Shown: piece by piece, positions 10,685 through 20,730 of the stretch
How the letters are laid out: each line of letters starts with the position of its first letter
Numbering within the stretch: position 1 is the first letter of the stretch
DNA from: an uncultured Magnetospirillum sp.
GTDB taxonomy: Bacteria > Pseudomonadota > Alphaproteobacteria > Rhodospirillales > Magnetospirillaceae
NCBI RefSeq assembly: GCF_903853455.1
Contig: NZ_CAINTR010000142.1
Span: 1 to 45,916 of the forward strand
Length of the DNA: 45,916 nucleotides
Direction: 5' to 3'
The notes under the pieces: generated by a model
The model's input: only the letters and a program-made list of their open reading frames with translations
Databases searched by the model: none
What the model was told of the DNA's origin: nothing
Translations under genes and position numbers: made by a program

Positions 10685-11455
10685 GTGCCGACCTCTCTCC
10701 CGCCTGCAGAACAAGAAGCGCTGTTTCAGGCCGTCATCCGGAAAATTCCGGTGATCAAGGATCCCGGACATCTCGAGGAGCTTGCCGTCCTGGCGGTGGC
10801 GCTGATGTTGCGCCGGCCGGTGGACCGGGGGCTGGCTCAGAAACTGACCCAATGTATCCACGGCATCTTCGCCGGTGGTGACGGCAACGCGCCTCCCGAA
10901 GAGATCCAGCCCCGGATGCGCCGGATCGCGCGCGACTGCGTCGAGGTGCTGCAAGCGGCCAAGGAGCATCGGTTGCCGCGCGACATCGTTTATCCGCCGG
11001 AGGCTCGGAGACGGCCTCGGGCCGCTCACCATGCGATCTCCGGGAGAGGCTACACCGCCACGACCGGGCGGGGCGTGCTGGCGGCCGTTGTGGTGATGGT
11101 CGTCCTGGGGGGGCTTTCGCTGTGGTACGGCGCCCGCCACCAAGGCGGTTCCAACTTCGCGGACGGCAACGCCTTTGCCGCCCAGGTCATCGCGGCCGGG
11201 GAAGCGGAGCCGGAGGCGGCGTCGGATCGTCCTCCCGGCGGCGTCCTGATCACACGGCGTGTGGTCGAGGGCCGCACGGTCGTGGTGGCCGAAGGGGTGG
11301 CGCCGCGAATCTGTGCGGCGGCGGGTGGGATCCTGGTCCGCAAGGGCGTTCTGACCGTCAACGGGGTGACCCCCAACCGCATCTCGTCGGCGATCATCAC
11401 CGAGTTGTGCAACAGCGAGGACGGCGACGCCAACATCATGTGGACGCCGAAATAA
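10685..11455 (+). CDS. Unknown single-pass membrane protein
   Basis: I do not recognise the family. The 256-residue form starts at a GTG with GGGGTGG about five bases upstream; an ATG at 10643 is in frame but lies upstream of the predicted transcript start and has no ribosome site. Residues 1-115 are soluble and helical (EALFQAVIRKIPVIKD, LEELAVLAVALML). A transmembrane helix follows at about 130-148 (GVLAAVVVMVVLGGLSLWYG), then a beta-rich extracytoplasmic part with two cysteines (APRICAAAGG and ITELCNSEDG). The ending, NGVTPNRISSAIITELC, is loosely like the C-terminal disulfide region of some type IV pilins, but I would not assign it. It stands alone between the MCP and a convergent MCP. 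Confidence 0.65.
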   Translation: MPTSLPPAEQEALFQAVIRKIPVIKDPGHLEELAVLAVALMLRRPVDRGLAQKLTQCIHGIFAGGDGNAPPEEIQPRMRRIARDCVEVLQAAKEHRLPRDIVYPPEARRRPRAAHHAISGRGYTATTGRGVLAAVVVMVVLGGLSLWYGARHQGGSNFADGNAFAAQVIAAGEAEPEAASDRPPGGVLITRRVVEGRTVVVAEGVAPRICAAAGGILVRKGVLTVNGVTPNRISSAIITELCNSEDGDANIMWTPK

Positions 11456-11464
11456 TACCGTATC

Positions 11465-11488
11465 CCGCTGATCGGAGCCGATCAGCGG
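11465..11488 (+). terminator. Hairpin after the 10685 gene
   Basis: Perfect 11-base arms CCGCTGATCGG and CCGATCAGCGG with a two-base centre begin nine bases after the stop codon. There is no T-run, so termination is inferred only from position and stem strength. Confidence 0.5.
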
Positions 11489-11490
11489 CG

Positions 11491-11590
11491 CCCTCAATCG
11501 GCGGGCACGCGTAGGCGTGCAATCATATGTTTGCCAGCGAAGCTGGCGGGCGCGAGCGCCCTTGCCTTCCGCGGCATGGGCCGCGCGTCG
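11491..11590 (+). repeat. Hairpin-rich intergenic repeat, copy 1
   Basis: Starts with CCCTCAATCGGCGGGCACGC and is followed by a run of short stems: ACGCG/CGTGC-type at 11506-11520, GCCAGC-gaa-GCTGGC, GGGCGC-ga-GCGCCC, then CTTGCCT and CCGCGGC..GGGCCGCG. The same order of a CCCTCAATCG(G/C)CGGGC(A/G)CGCG head, hairpins and TTGCCT recurs on the minus strand at 22483-22575. Both copies lie between convergent genes. Confidence 0.55.
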
Positions 11591-11602
11591 CGTTGCTCCT
11601 GA

Positions 11603-11637
11603 CCAAATCCCGATGAGGTACTCTCATCGGGATTTGG
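11603..11637 (-). terminator. Strong hairpin after the second MCP
   Basis: Perfect 14-base arms CCAAATCCCGATGA and TCATCGGGATTTGG with a 7-base loop start four bases beyond the MCP stop codon. There is no T-run on either strand. It most likely ends the leftward MCP transcript. Confidence 0.6.
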
Positions 11638-11640
11638 AAC

Positions 11641-13338
11641 TCAGGCGCGGCCGCTTTGCAGGTCGCGCACCTTGCCCAGGAACTGTTCGACCTCGCCGTC
11701 GAGGGACCGGACCACTTGGGCCAGACTGTTGGCGCTCCAGATGACCCGGACGGTGCCGGCGCAGGCCTGGGTCGAGGCGTTGGCCAGGGTGGTGACACTG
11801 CTGGAAACCTCCTGGGCCTCGTGGGCGACCTGGTCGATGTTGGTGGCGATTTCCTGCGTCGCCGCCTCCTGCTCCTGGACGGCGCCGGCAATGGCCGAGG
11901 ACACTTCGTCGATGGCGCGGATGGTCTCGGCGACCCCGTCGATGGATGCGGTCATCTCGCGGGTAGAATCCTGGACCGCGCTGACCTGCCGGGTGATCTC
12001 GTCGGTGGCGCGCGCGGTCTGGTTGGCCAGGTTCTTGACCTCGCCCGCCACCACGGCGAAGCCCTTGCCGGCCTCTCCCGCCCGGGCGGCTTCGATGGTG
12101 GCGTTGAGTGCCAGTAGGTTGGTCTGGGCGGCGATGTCGCTGATCAGCTTGACGATTTCGCCGATGGCCTGAACCGCCTGCGACAGCCCCCGCATATGGG
12201 TGGAGGTGGCGGTGACGTCGTTCACCGCCTTGCGGGCGATTTCGGTGGATTGGCTGACCTGCTGGGCGATCTCGTTGACCGACGCGGCCAGTTGCCGTGT
12301 CGCCGCCGAAACGACGGTGGCGCGGTCGTTGGTGTTGCGCGCGGCGTCGCCGACGGAGAGCGACCGGCCGCCGCTGTGCTCGGAATGCAGCGCCATGGTA
12401 TTGGCGGTGCGCCCGATGGCCGAGGACGATACCGCGACCTCGGCGACCTTGGCTTTGACGGTGGCCTCGAAGTGATCGGCCATGCGGCCGAGGGTGTCGG
12501 CCTTGTCGCGTTCCGCCCGGTGCCGCTCATCTTCCTGGGCCACGCGCAACTGCTCGTTCTCCTGGCCGTTCCGCTTGAAGACCTCCACCGCCCCGGCCAT
12601 GGTGCCGATCTCGTCCTTGGCGTCGGCGAAGGGAACCATGGCGGAGAAATCACCGGCGGCCAGCGTCTTCATGACGGCGGTGATGCGGCGCAGCGGGGTG
12701 ACGATCTTGGCCCGGACCACATGCATGGCGGTGGCGACGCCGAAAAGCAAACCCAGGGCCAAGACGATGAGCAGTCGGGCCTGCTGCGCGCCGAACTCCG
12801 ACTGGATCAGGTCGTGGAGGCGGATCACCTCGCCCTCGTTCTCGGCCGCCAGCGCCTTGATCGTGTCGTTGAGGGCGCCGCGGACCTTGCGGTTGGCGTC
12901 GTTGTCGCCGAAGGCCCGCGCCTCGGGCAGCGTCGTCTCGCGCGACAGGCGAACCAGTTCGGCGCGGAAGCGGATGAAGTCCTCGGTCGCCGTTTCCGCC
13001 GCGGTGAAGCGGCCCCGTTTGTCGGCCGGAAACTGGTCGCGCCATTCCTTGAGAACCGTGCGCAGCCTATCCAGGTTCTTGAGCAGCGGCACCGCGTATT
13101 TCTCGGCCTCGGCCCGGTCCTGGGCCATGTAGATGCCGCGCGAATCCATCACCACCGACAGGATCAGGCCGTTGACGCGCTCTCCCAGGACGGCGCTGCG
13201 CGAGACGTCGCCCATCTCATCGACGACGGTCTTGTAGGACCGGAGAGTGCTCAGCCCCATGACGCCAACCACCACGACGGCCGCAACGAGAATAGCCACG
13301 GCAAAGTAGACCTTGCCAGCAAGACGCAACTGAAACAT
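11641..13338 (-). CDS. Methyl-accepting chemotaxis protein, four-helix-bundle sensor
   Basis: The 565-residue receptor has a transmembrane helix at about 8-29, a periplasmic helical region (about 30-188) with the features of a 4HB_MCP ligand domain, a second helix near 190-208, a HAMP domain, a coiled coil and the conserved tip [20 protein letters not shown] with flanking helices. ATG at 13338 is preferred over an in-frame GTG nine bases upstream because GGACGGAG lies eight bases before the ATG. No CheR-binding pentapeptide is present at the end. The ligand is unknown. It is preceded by a separate kinase gene on the same strand 131 bases away. Confidence 0.92.
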   Translation of the reverse strand: MFQLRLAGKVYFAVAILVAAVVVVGVMGLSTLRSYKTVVDEMGDVSRSAVLGERVNGLILSVVMDSRGIYMAQDRAEAEKYAVPLLKNLDRLRTVLKEWRDQFPADKRGRFTAAETATEDFIRFRAELVRLSRETTLPEARAFGDNDANRKVRGALNDTIKALAAENEGEVIRLHDLIQSEFGAQQARLLIVLALGLLFGVATAMHVVRAKIVTPLRRITAVMKTLAAGDFSAMVPFADAKDEIGTMAGAVEVFKRNGQENEQLRVAQEDERHRAERDKADTLGRMADHFEATVKAKVAEVAVSSSAIGRTANTMALHSEHSGGRSLSVGDAARNTNDRATVVSAATRQLAASVNEIAQQVSQSTEIARKAVNDVTATSTHMRGLSQAVQAIGEIVKLISDIAAQTNLLALNATIEAARAGEAGKGFAVVAGEVKNLANQTARATDEITRQVSAVQDSTREMTASIDGVAETIRAIDEVSSAIAGAVQEQEAATQEIATNIDQVAHEAQEVSSSVTTLANASTQACAGTVRVIWSANSLAQVVRSLDGEVEQFLGKVRDLQSGRA

Positions 13339-13393
13339 CACGACCACTCCGTCCTTGGAAGGCGCCTATCCTCGGGACAGGCAGCCTGCCAAA

Positions 13394-13430
13394 CCATACC
13401 ATCGTATAGCACCCTAAGTCGATAGTATGG
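13394..13430. promoter_or_regulatory. Imperfect palindrome upstream of the second MCP
   Basis: CCATACCATCG at 13394-13404 and CGATAGTATGG at 13420-13430 form 11-base arms with one mismatch around 15 bases. The site lies between the kinase stop at 13470 and the MCP start at 13338, so it could be an operator for the MCP or a weak terminator for the kinase. Confidence 0.35.
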
Positions 13431-13469
13431 GGAGCGTGCAATGCGCCGTCTGCCGCAAATACGATGGCG

Positions 13470-14870
13470 TCAGGGGGCGGGCAGGGCTTCGGCGGCGGGG
13501 CAGCGGAAGGCCGGCAGGTCCACGGTGATGGTGGTGCCGATTCCCGGAGTGCTGGCGATCTCGAGCCGGCCGCCATGGGCTTCGGTCAGGGCCACGGCCA
13601 GGGGAAGCCCCAGTCCGATGCCCTCCTGTCGGTGGGTCAGGGTGCTTTCCACCTGACAATATTTGGTCAAGGCCCGCTTGATCCCGGCGGCATCCATGCC
13701 GATCCCGGTGTCGGCGATGACAAACGCGCCGCCGCCGCCGGGACGGTTCAGGGTGGAAATGTCCACCCGTCCCCCCTCGGGGGTGAACTTCACGGCGTTG
13801 ACCAGCAAATTGACGAGGATTTGCCGCAACCGCAACTCGTCGCAGATCGTCACCTTGAAGGGGCTGTCCAGCGTGCAGGAGACGGTGACCCCAGCCGCCT
13901 CGGCGCGCGGCCCGGTCATGCGGCGAACGGATTCGACCAGACCGGCGATCTCGACCCGTTCCTCGTGGAGTTCCAGCTTGCCGGACTCAATCCGGGAAAT
14001 GTCGAGGATGTCGTTGATCAGCAGCAGCAGGTGCTGCCCGGAAAACCGGATGTCCTTGATGTACTCGGCGTATTTCGGGCTGTTTTCCCCCAGAGCCTTA
14101 CTGTCGATGACGTCGGCGAAGCCGATGATGGCCTTCAGCGGCGTCCGCAATTCGTGGCTCATATTGGCCAGGGCTTCCGACTTGACCTTGCTGTCGGCCT
14201 CGGCCCGGATCCTCTCCTGGTTCAGGCGCTCGCTCACCATCAGGGTGAACGACAACGTCCAACCGACCACGAAAAAGATCTGCTCGACGATCACCAGGGC
14301 GTTGACCCAGTTGGGAGACAGGACGTCGGTGCCCCGGTCCCGGAACAGCGGCAACAGCGCGCAGGCGAAGAACGATACGCACAGAAGGCCGGCGACCCCC
14401 GCCGCAGCCAGATGCGAGGTGTTGCCGGTTCGGCGGTACTCCCGCACCGTCAACCGCAGGACATAGGCGATGACCAGCGAGTAGAACATCAGATAGCAGA
14501 ACAGCCGGGTATTGTAGGAGGGCTGGACGTAATAGAAATAGGCGAACTCGGCGCAATAGGCGGCGCCGATCATGGCGAGAATGAGCGGATTGACCCGGCT
14601 GCGGAAGAACGCCGCCATGCCGTAGAGCGCCACCAGATAGCCGGCGCAGATCAGCGCATTGGCCCCCATGAACGAGACGAGCGTCGGCAAAACGGGGCGG
14701 GCGATGACGCCCAGGAAGCCGATACAGACCAGGGTGTTGGACCAGGCGATGGCCTTGATCCCGGGAATGGGGCGATGGCCGCTGTAAAGAAACCACACGA
14801 AGGCAGCCGCCATGGCCGAGACCATGACGAGAACGGTCAGGAGGGTGGCCACATCCAGGCTCATGGCCAT
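13470..14870 (-). CDS. Polytopic membrane sensor histidine kinase
   Basis: The N-terminal half of this 466-residue kinase (about 1-215) consists of six or seven hydrophobic helices with short loops, similar in outline to 7TM-type sensor modules that read small or membrane-soluble signals. A short coiled coil leads to the kinase core: H box [14 protein letters not shown] near residue 240, N box LLVNAVKFTPEGG, G1 ADTGIGM and G2 EGIGLGLPLA. It ends after the ATPase domain, with no receiver or phosphotransfer domain. ATG codons at 14870 and 14864 are both possible starts. There is no adjacent response regulator; the next gene on the strand is an MCP, but a functional link is not shown. Confidence 0.87.
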   Translation of the reverse strand: MAMSLDVATLLTVLVMVSAMAAAFVWFLYSGHRPIPGIKAIAWSNTLVCIGFLGVIARPVLPTLVSFMGANALICAGYLVALYGMAAFFRSRVNPLILAMIGAAYCAEFAYFYYVQPSYNTRLFCYLMFYSLVIAYVLRLTVREYRRTGNTSHLAAAGVAGLLCVSFFACALLPLFRDRGTDVLSPNWVNALVIVEQIFFVVGWTLSFTLMVSERLNQERIRAEADSKVKSEALANMSHELRTPLKAIIGFADVIDSKALGENSPKYAEYIKDIRFSGQHLLLLINDILDISRIESGKLELHEERVEIAGLVESVRRMTGPRAEAAGVTVSCTLDSPFKVTICDELRLRQILVNLLVNAVKFTPEGGRVDISTLNRPGGGGAFVIADTGIGMDAAGIKRALTKYCQVESTLTHRQEGIGLGLPLAVALTEAHGGRLEIASTPGIGTTITVDLPAFRCPAAEALPAP

Positions 14871-14963
14871 AGACCGAGGGTATCGGGAGCGGTCGGCAGG
14901 GTCTGTTCTCGCACGGCTAAGGGGGCTCCTCGATCCTCCAGAGCGTGGGGTCGCTCGGTGGGG

Positions 14964-14983
14964 GGTATTCCATAGTTAATACC
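14964..14983. promoter_or_regulatory. AT-rich palindrome upstream of the 7TM-type kinase
   Basis: GGTATT and AATACC (14964-14969, 14978-14983) form a 6-bp inverted repeat around CCATAGTT, about 95 bases upstream of the kinase start. It is a possible operator; nothing else in 14871-15054 is recognisable apart from a weak ATTCGC/GCGAAT stem at 15038-15055 overlapping the stop of the upstream hybrid kinase. Confidence 0.25.
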
Positions 14984-15054
14984 AAAGTCATGCAACCATG
15001 TTTTGCGCTGAGGATGAATGTGACGTGAATGATTGACATTCGCAATATGGCGAA

Positions 15055-17673
15055 TCAGGCGGTCTCGGTCGCCGCGGCTTTCATCATGTCGCCGAGATGC
15101 AGAACGGTGGCGTCCCAGGTTTCGGGCAGGGTGGCGATGAGCGCCGAGGCCTCGCCGGTGCGGCCGGTGCGGCCGGCCTCCTCGATGGCGGCGGCAAGCT
15201 GGGAGAGCGCGGTCGCCCCGACATAGGCCGCCATGCCCTTCAGGTCGTGGGCGTGACTGCGGATCTCGCCCAGCGCTCCGTCGCCGTCGCCGGCCAGGTC
15301 CCGCAGCTTCCGACAGCCTTCCGCGCCGGCGGTCAGGAAGATTCCTTCCAACTCGCGCAGGATGTCGGGGCCGAGATGGGCCAAAAGGCCATCCGCCACG
15401 TCTTGCCCCACCGCCGTGCCAGCGGGCCGGTCCGCCGCCGCCGTCTCGGTCAGGACGGCCGCCATGGTTGCGAACAGATGCTCGGGGTCGATGGGCTTGG
15501 CGACGTGGGCGTCCATGCCGGCGGCGTGGCACCGCTCCGCGTCGCCGCGCATGGCGTTGGCGGTCAGGGCGATGATCGGCACCGTACCGGCGGGAGCGGG
15601 CAGGCGGCGGATGCGCCGGGAGGCTTCCAACCCGTCCATGCCGGGCATCTGCATGTCCATCAGGATGAGGTCGAAGCCGCCCTTCGCCGCCGCCGCGACC
15701 GCCTCGAGGCCGTTGGCGACGACGGTGACCTTATGCTGGCTCTTGGCCAGCAGACCCAGCGCCACCTTCTGGTTGACCGGATTGTCCTCGGCCAGCAGGA
15801 TCGACAGGGCCGGCAACTGGAGGGCCGGAGCGGCGGCGGCGGAAGCCGCCGGGGCCTCGGCGACGGCAAACCAGAGGCGGAACCAGAACCGGCTGCCGAC
15901 GCCCGGCTGGCTGTCGACTCCGATCTCGCCGCCTTGCGCCTCGACCAGACGCTTGCAGATCGCCAGCCCCAGGCCGGTGCCGCCGAAGCGGCGGGAAATG
16001 GACGCGTCGGCTTGGCCGAAGGCTTGGAACAGCCGTTCCCGCGCCTCTTCGTCCAGGCCGATGCCGGTGTCGCTCACTGAAAATTCGACGCCGGCCAGGT
16101 CGCCCCTGGCGGGCAGCGTCGTGACATGGACCGCCACCATCCCCGCATCGGTGAACTTGATGGCGTTGCCCACCAGATTGAGCAGCACCTGACGCAACCG
16201 TCCCGGATCGCCGCTGAGCCAGACCGGCATGGCGGCGTCGAGCGCGGTGGTGAGCCCCAGCCCCTTGTCGTCGGCCCGCGCCCGCAGCAGGGTGGCCACG
16301 CCCGTGACGACCCGCGACGGATTGAAGGCGACATGCTCGAACTCCACACGCCCGGCCTCCAGCTTGGACAGGTCCAGGATGTCGTCGAGGATGGCCAGCA
16401 GGGCCTCGGCCGAGGCTTTCAGCGTCTCCATCTGGTCGCGCTGAGCGGCGACCAGCGGCGAGTCCAGCACGAGGCGGGCCATGCCGAGAATGCCGTTCAT
16501 CGGCGTGCGGATCTCGTGGCTCATGGTGGCCAGGAAGTTGCTTTTGGCGGCGTTGGCGTCGCGCAGGGCGGCCTCACGCTCCTCCGCCTCGCCGGCGCTT
16601 CGCTGCAGCGCCGCCGCCATGTCGTTGAAGGCGTCGCCCAACTGGCCGATCTCGTCGCGGCGGTCCACCCTGATCCGGGCCGACAGGTTGCCCGCCGCCA
16701 TCAGGCGGACCGCTCCGGTCAGGTGGGCCACCGAGCGCAGGATCAAGGAATTGCCGATCGCCCAGGCGGCCAGCAGCACCGCCGCCGTCACCCCGGCCAG
16801 GGCGACCAGGCCCCGGCGCCGGGCAGCATTGGCCTCGGCGAACAGATTGGCGGTGGCCAGGTCGACGGCGACATAGAAGTCGTGGTCGCCGGAGGGAAGC
16901 CGGGCATAGGCGTAGAGGCGCTCTCCGCCCGAGGCGTCGCGGCCGCTGAAAGTGCCCTCGTCGTCGCCGGAGACCACCCGGTCGAAGATGGCGTCGCGAG
17001 TGCCCACCGCCGCCGCGTGGTCGGGCAGCCGCACCAGGATGGTTCCCTGACCGTCATAGAGCCGCAACGCGGCGCCGGGCGGCAGGCGCGGCGCCATGGT
17101 CTTGGCGATCCAGGCCAGGTTCACGGTGACCAGCATGACGCCCTTCAACTCGCCGCCGGCCATGATCGGCCCCGCCACCGGGATGACCGGCGCGTTGATG
17201 ATCTTGCCGAACACGTATTCGCCGGTGACCACGGTCTTGCGTTCGAGCACCTGCCAGAAATAGGCGCGGTCGCGCACCTGCATGTTTCCCGGCGTGCCGA
17301 TGCGCGCGGCGCAGTAGATGTCGCCGTCCAGGTTGATGGCGACGAAGTTGAAGAAGTTGTCGGGCTCGTTGACCGCGTTGAACAACAGGTCGGCGAAGCG
17401 GGCGCTGCACGCGGCCGGATCGCCGGACAGAACCGCCGGGTCCCGCGCCAGGACGTTCAACAAGGTGCGCGCTTGCCGGTCCAGGTCGTGATGGTAGTTG
17501 GCGACGATGCGGACCCACTGCAAGGACGATTGGGTGGCCTGTTCGGCGGCGGCCCGGCGGGCCGCTTCGGCATCGTAGATGATCAGGGCCAGCGCCGGCA
17601 GAACCGCCAGAAAGACGACGGCCAGCAAGCGCAGTCGCAATCCCAGCCCCCGCCCTCCCATGCCGTCCCCCAT
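15055..17673 (-). CDS. Hybrid histidine kinase: Cache-HAMP-HisKA-ATPase-REC-Hpt
   Basis: The 872-residue protein has transmembrane helices at about 10-28 and 288-310 bracketing a double-Cache type periplasmic sensor with [19 protein letters not shown] near its end. A HAMP follows, then HisKA ([18 protein letters not shown]), an ATPase domain ([27 protein letters not shown]), a receiver ([13 protein letters not shown], acceptor Asp in [13 protein letters not shown]) and a C-terminal Hpt ([13 protein letters not shown]). It therefore holds three steps of a phosphorelay, but the final receiver with an output domain is missing from the neighbourhood. AGGA about eight bases before ATG 17673 supports the start. 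Cache sensors often bind amino acids or small carboxylates; the ligand here is not predictable. Confidence 0.92.
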   Translation of the reverse strand: MGDGMGGRGLGLRLRLLAVVFLAVLPALALIIYDAEAARRAAAEQATQSSLQWVRIVANYHHDLDRQARTLLNVLARDPAVLSGDPAACSARFADLLFNAVNEPDNFFNFVAINLDGDIYCAARIGTPGNMQVRDRAYFWQVLERKTVVTGEYVFGKIINAPVIPVAGPIMAGGELKGVMLVTVNLAWIAKTMAPRLPPGAALRLYDGQGTILVRLPDHAAAVGTRDAIFDRVVSGDDEGTFSGRDASGGERLYAYARLPSGDHDFYVAVDLATANLFAEANAARRRGLVALAGVTAAVLLAAWAIGNSLILRSVAHLTGAVRLMAAGNLSARIRVDRRDEIGQLGDAFNDMAAALQRSAGEAEEREAALRDANAAKSNFLATMSHEIRTPMNGILGMARLVLDSPLVAAQRDQMETLKASAEALLAILDDILDLSKLEAGRVEFEHVAFNPSRVVTGVATLLRARADDKGLGLTTALDAAMPVWLSGDPGRLRQVLLNLVGNAIKFTDAGMVAVHVTTLPARGDLAGVEFSVSDTGIGLDEEARERLFQAFGQADASISRRFGGTGLGLAICKRLVEAQGGEIGVDSQPGVGSRFWFRLWFAVAEAPAASAAAAPALQLPALSILLAEDNPVNQKVALGLLAKSQHKVTVVANGLEAVAAAAKGGFDLILMDMQMPGMDGLEASRRIRRLPAPAGTVPIIALTANAMRGDAERCHAAGMDAHVAKPIDPEHLFATMAAVLTETAAADRPAGTAVGQDVADGLLAHLGPDILRELEGIFLTAGAEGCRKLRDLAGDGDGALGEIRSHAHDLKGMAAYVGATALSQLAAAIEEAGRTGRTGEASALIATLPETWDATVLHLGDMMKAAATETA

Positions 17674-17748
17674 CCGAGAGTTCCTAGACCGTAGGATATA
17701 CGTCTTCGGAGGGTGGGCAAGAGGCCGCAGGCCGTCAGGAGGCCTTCC

Positions 17749-17973
17749 TTAAGGGGAAATGCATGTTTTTAAGTATAGTTCCTCGACCTTCTGGCGCGCC
17801 CAGGGGGTTTTGCGGAGGAATTTCAGGCTGGATTTGATGCTGGGGTTGTTGAAGAAGCATTGGAGGTTGATCTGCTCGCACAGCCCGGCCCAGCCGTACC
17901 GCCGCACCAAGGTAGTGAGCACCGTTTCCAGAGTGATCCCGTGAAGCGGGTTGTTGGCTTGTGTCGCGGTCAT
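17749..17973 (-). CDS. VF530 / DUF2132 family small DNA-binding protein
   Basis: The 74-residue protein matches the VF530 family closely: [10 protein letters not shown] near the N-terminus, [20 protein letters not shown] in the middle and [20 protein letters not shown] near the C-terminus. The family is small, helical and widespread in proteobacteria, described as a probable double-stranded DNA-binding protein on structural grounds, with no established role. It lies between two hybrid kinases on the same strand, 30 bases after the 18004 gene stop. A longer frame starting at 18094 overlaps that kinase gene and reads as non-coding, so 17973 is used. Confidence 0.9.
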   Translation of the reverse strand: MTATQANNPLHGITLETVLTTLVRRYGWAGLCEQINLQCFFNNPSIKSSLKFLRKTPWARQKVEELYLKTCISP

Positions 17974-18003
17974 GGCGCACCATAACGGGGCCGACCGCGC
18001 TTG

Positions 18004-20730
18004 TCATCTTTCCGCGATCCAGGCTTTCAACGCCGTCAGCCCGGCTTCCGCCGCCACCTCCAACTGGGTGGCCAGGGCGGGGATTCGCGCCCACTCGCCG
18101 ACGCGGGCCTCGCTTTCCAGGGTCTTGGCGAGGCGGCGGACCACGGCCATGCCGTTGGAGCCGGCGCTGCCGGCCAAGCGATGGGCGGTGGCTGCGACTT
18201 CGTCGATGCCGCCGCTCTCCACCGCCCGGCGCAGGCGATGCAATCCGGCCTGCACCGCCGCCTCGGCCACCATGGACAGGCGTTCGACCTCGGCCAGCCC
18301 CAGCGCCTCGGCCAGTTCGTCGAGCAGGCGGGTGTTGAGCACCGAATCGGGTTCGGTCTCGCCGTCCGCCGCCGCCACCGGCGTGGCGCCCGAGCGCACC
18401 GCCGCCAGGACCTGTTGCAGGCGGCGGGGATCGATGGGCTTGGCCACCACGTCCAGCATGCCGGCGGCGGCGCAGGCGGCGCGGTCCTCGCGCATCAGGT
18501 TGGCGGTGACCGCCACCACCGGCAGGTCGCGGCCCCGCTCGGCGGCCAGCAGCCGCATGCGCCGCGTCGCCTCGAAGCCGTCCATGCCGGGCAGGCGGAT
18601 ATCCACCAGGGCGACGTCGAAATCCTGTTCCGCCACCGCCTGGATGGCCTCATCGCCGGTCTTGGCGGTGACGACGCGATGGCCGGCACGGGTCAGCAGC
18701 CCCGCCAGCACCTGGCGGTTGACCTCCTCGTCCTCGACCATCAGCACCGACAGCGGCGCCCCGGCGGCCAAGCTTTCGCCCTCGAGCCGGGGCCGCGACG
18801 CCGGCGGCGCGGCGCGGGCGAAGTCCAGCCGGACGGTGAAGGTGCTGCCGCGACCGAGCGCGCTGTCCACCGCGATGGTGCCGCCCATGCCATCCACCAG
18901 CCGTTGGCTGATGGCCAGCCCCAGACCTGCCCCGCCATAGCGCCGCGACCGCGAGGCGTCGGCCTGGGTGAAGGGCTCGAACAAGGCTTCCACCGCCTCG
19001 GGGGCGATGCCGATGCCGCTGTCGGTGACCTGGAAGCGCAGCCGGACGCGGTCGCCCGCCTCCGCCTCCTCCTGCGTTACGGTGATGGTGACGCCGCCGG
19101 TATCGGTGAACTTGATGGCGTTGCCCATCAGGTTCAGCAGGACCTGACGCAACCGTGCCGGATCGCCCACCACCTCCGCCGGCAGGTCGGTCTCGGCATG
19201 GGCCTCCAGGGTCAGGCCCTTGGCGGCGGCCGGCACCCGCATCAGCGACACCAGGCTGTCCACCAGTTCGGCGGGATGGAACGGGCGCTGGTCGAAGGCC
19301 ACCTCGCCGGCATCCACCCGCGACATGTCCAGGATGTCCGACAGCAGAACGCTCAGCGTCTCGCCCGACTGGCGGATGGTGCCCAGCCAGCCCACGGCCT
19401 CGGCATCCTGGGCGGCGACCCGGTCCTTCAGCAGCTCGGCCATGCCGATGATGCCGTTCATGGGGGTGCGCAATTCGTGGCTCATCATGGCGAGGAATTC
19501 GGTCTTGGCGCGGGTGGCGGCCTCGGCGTGTTCCTTGGCGTCGCGCAGCTCCCGGGTCCGCTCGGCCACCTTGCGTTCGAGGCCGCGATGATAGGTGTGC
19601 AGTTCCAGCGCCATGTCGTTGAAGGCATGGGCCAGTTCGGCGATTTCCCGGCTGCCTTCCACCGTGACCGGCTCGTCGAATTCGCCGCGCGACAGCGAGC
19701 GGGTGGCCAGCCCCAACTCGCCCAGCGGTCCGGTGATGGCCCGCGACATGAACGCCGCCACCATCAGGCCGCAGATGGCGACGATGCCGGCGATCCACAG
19801 GCCCATGACCCGCAGCCGCGCCACGCTGGCCAGGGTCTCGGACACATCCATCTTGACCACCACCCCCCAGCGGAAGGAGGGCAGGTAGCGCCACGCCGCC
19901 AGCACCCGCTCGCCCCGGTAATCCTCGACCACCTCGACGCCGCGCTCGCCGCGCAAGGCCCGGTCCAGCACCTGCCCCATGGGGTCGCCGACCGCCAACT
20001 GATGGTCGAGGGCCAGCGACTGGGGATGGCGCACCGGGCCGTAGAGGGCGATGCGGCCGGGCGCCACCCTGCCGCCGGCCAGGGTTTCGCCGGTGCGGCC
20101 CAGGCCGGCATAGTCGGCCAGGATGTCGGTGATGGCGGCGGGGTCGATCTCCATCACCACCACGCCGATCAGGCTGCCGCCGTCGAGGATGGGCGCCGCC
20201 ACGAAGGCGGCCGGCAGGCCATAGGGGGCGGAGGGGGCGAAGTCGGAAATCTCGCTTTCCAGCAAGGTGCGGGCACGGTCGAAGACATTGGCCAGCAACG
20301 AGCCGCGCAACGGCCCCGACAGCAGGTTGGTGCCCGAGGCCGGCCCGGCGGTGGAGGTGAACACCACGTCGCCCGCCGCCGTCACCAGCATCAGGTTGCG
20401 GGCGCCGTAGGTGTCGGCGAAGCGCGACAGGATGGGGCGGAAGCGCTCCTCGGCCTTGACCCGCCGGCCGGGCGGCGACAGCGACGCCATGACCTCGACC
20501 ACGGTGGGGACATAGGCCAGCAGTGAAATCTCGCGCAGGCGCTCCTGGGCCAGGGCCTCAATGCGGGCGGTCTTCTGGTCGGCCAGCGAGGCGAGGTTAT
20601 GGCGGATCTCGTCGTTCAGCGCCTGCTCCGAGACGCTGAAATAGGCCCAGACCACCATGACCAGCGGCAGCACCCCCAGCAGCAGATAGCCGACCCCGAT
20701 CTCGGCGGCCAGTCCCATGCGGCGGATCAT
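18004..20730 (-). CDS. Hybrid histidine kinase with REC and Hpt (TorS-like layout)
   Basis: The 908-residue kinase has transmembrane helices at about 6-26 and 305-326, a long periplasmic sensor, a HAMP, a coiled coil (about 375-415), HisKA ([18 protein letters not shown]), an ATPase domain ([29 protein letters not shown]), a receiver ([10 protein letters not shown], acceptor Asp in [14 protein letters not shown]) and a C-terminal Hpt ([13 protein letters not shown]). ATG at 20730 is chosen because its first base is the last base of the upstream stop (TGATG) and GCAAAGGA lies eight bases before it. Tight coupling to a UrtA-like binding protein suggests the bound protein is its signal, as TorT is for TorS. 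No output regulator is adjacent. Confidence 0.92.
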   Translation of the reverse strand: MIRRMGLAAEIGVGYLLLGVLPLVMVVWAYFSVSEQALNDEIRHNLASLADQKTARIEALAQERLREISLLAYVPTVVEVMASLSPPGRRVKAEERFRPILSRFADTYGARNLMLVTAAGDVVFTSTAGPASGTNLLSGPLRGSLLANVFDRARTLLESEISDFAPSAPYGLPAAFVAAPILDGGSLIGVVVMEIDPAAITDILADYAGLGRTGETLAGGRVAPGRIALYGPVRHPQSLALDHQLAVGDPMGQVLDRALRGERGVEVVEDYRGERVLAAWRYLPSFRWGVVVKMDVSETLASVARLRVMGLWIAGIVAICGLMVAAFMSRAITGPLGELGLATRSLSRGEFDEPVTVEGSREIAELAHAFNDMALELHTYHRGLERKVAERTRELRDAKEHAEAATRAKTEFLAMMSHELRTPMNGIIGMAELLKDRVAAQDAEAVGWLGTIRQSGETLSVLLSDILDMSRVDAGEVAFDQRPFHPAELVDSLVSLMRVPAAAKGLTLEAHAETDLPAEVVGDPARLRQVLLNLMGNAIKFTDTGGVTITVTQEEAEAGDRVRLRFQVTDSGIGIAPEAVEALFEPFTQADASRSRRYGGAGLGLAISQRLVDGMGGTIAVDSALGRGSTFTVRLDFARAAPPASRPRLEGESLAAGAPLSVLMVEDEEVNRQVLAGLLTRAGHRVVTAKTGDEAIQAVAEQDFDVALVDIRLPGMDGFEATRRMRLLAAERGRDLPVVAVTANLMREDRAACAAAGMLDVVAKPIDPRRLQQVLAAVRSGATPVAAADGETEPDSVLNTRLLDELAEALGLAEVERLSMVAEAAVQAGLHRLRRAVESGGIDEVAATAHRLAGSAGSNGMAVVRRLAKTLESEARVGEWARIPALATQLEVAAEAGLTALKAWIAER

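Noticed and set aside
16126-17694. A 522-codon plus-strand frame opposite the 15055 hybrid kinase
   Set aside because: Same reason: no domains, antisense composition.
18001-20526. An 841-codon plus-strand frame opposite the hybrid kinase
   Set aside because: Low-complexity antisense composition; the minus strand has all kinase, REC and Hpt motifs.
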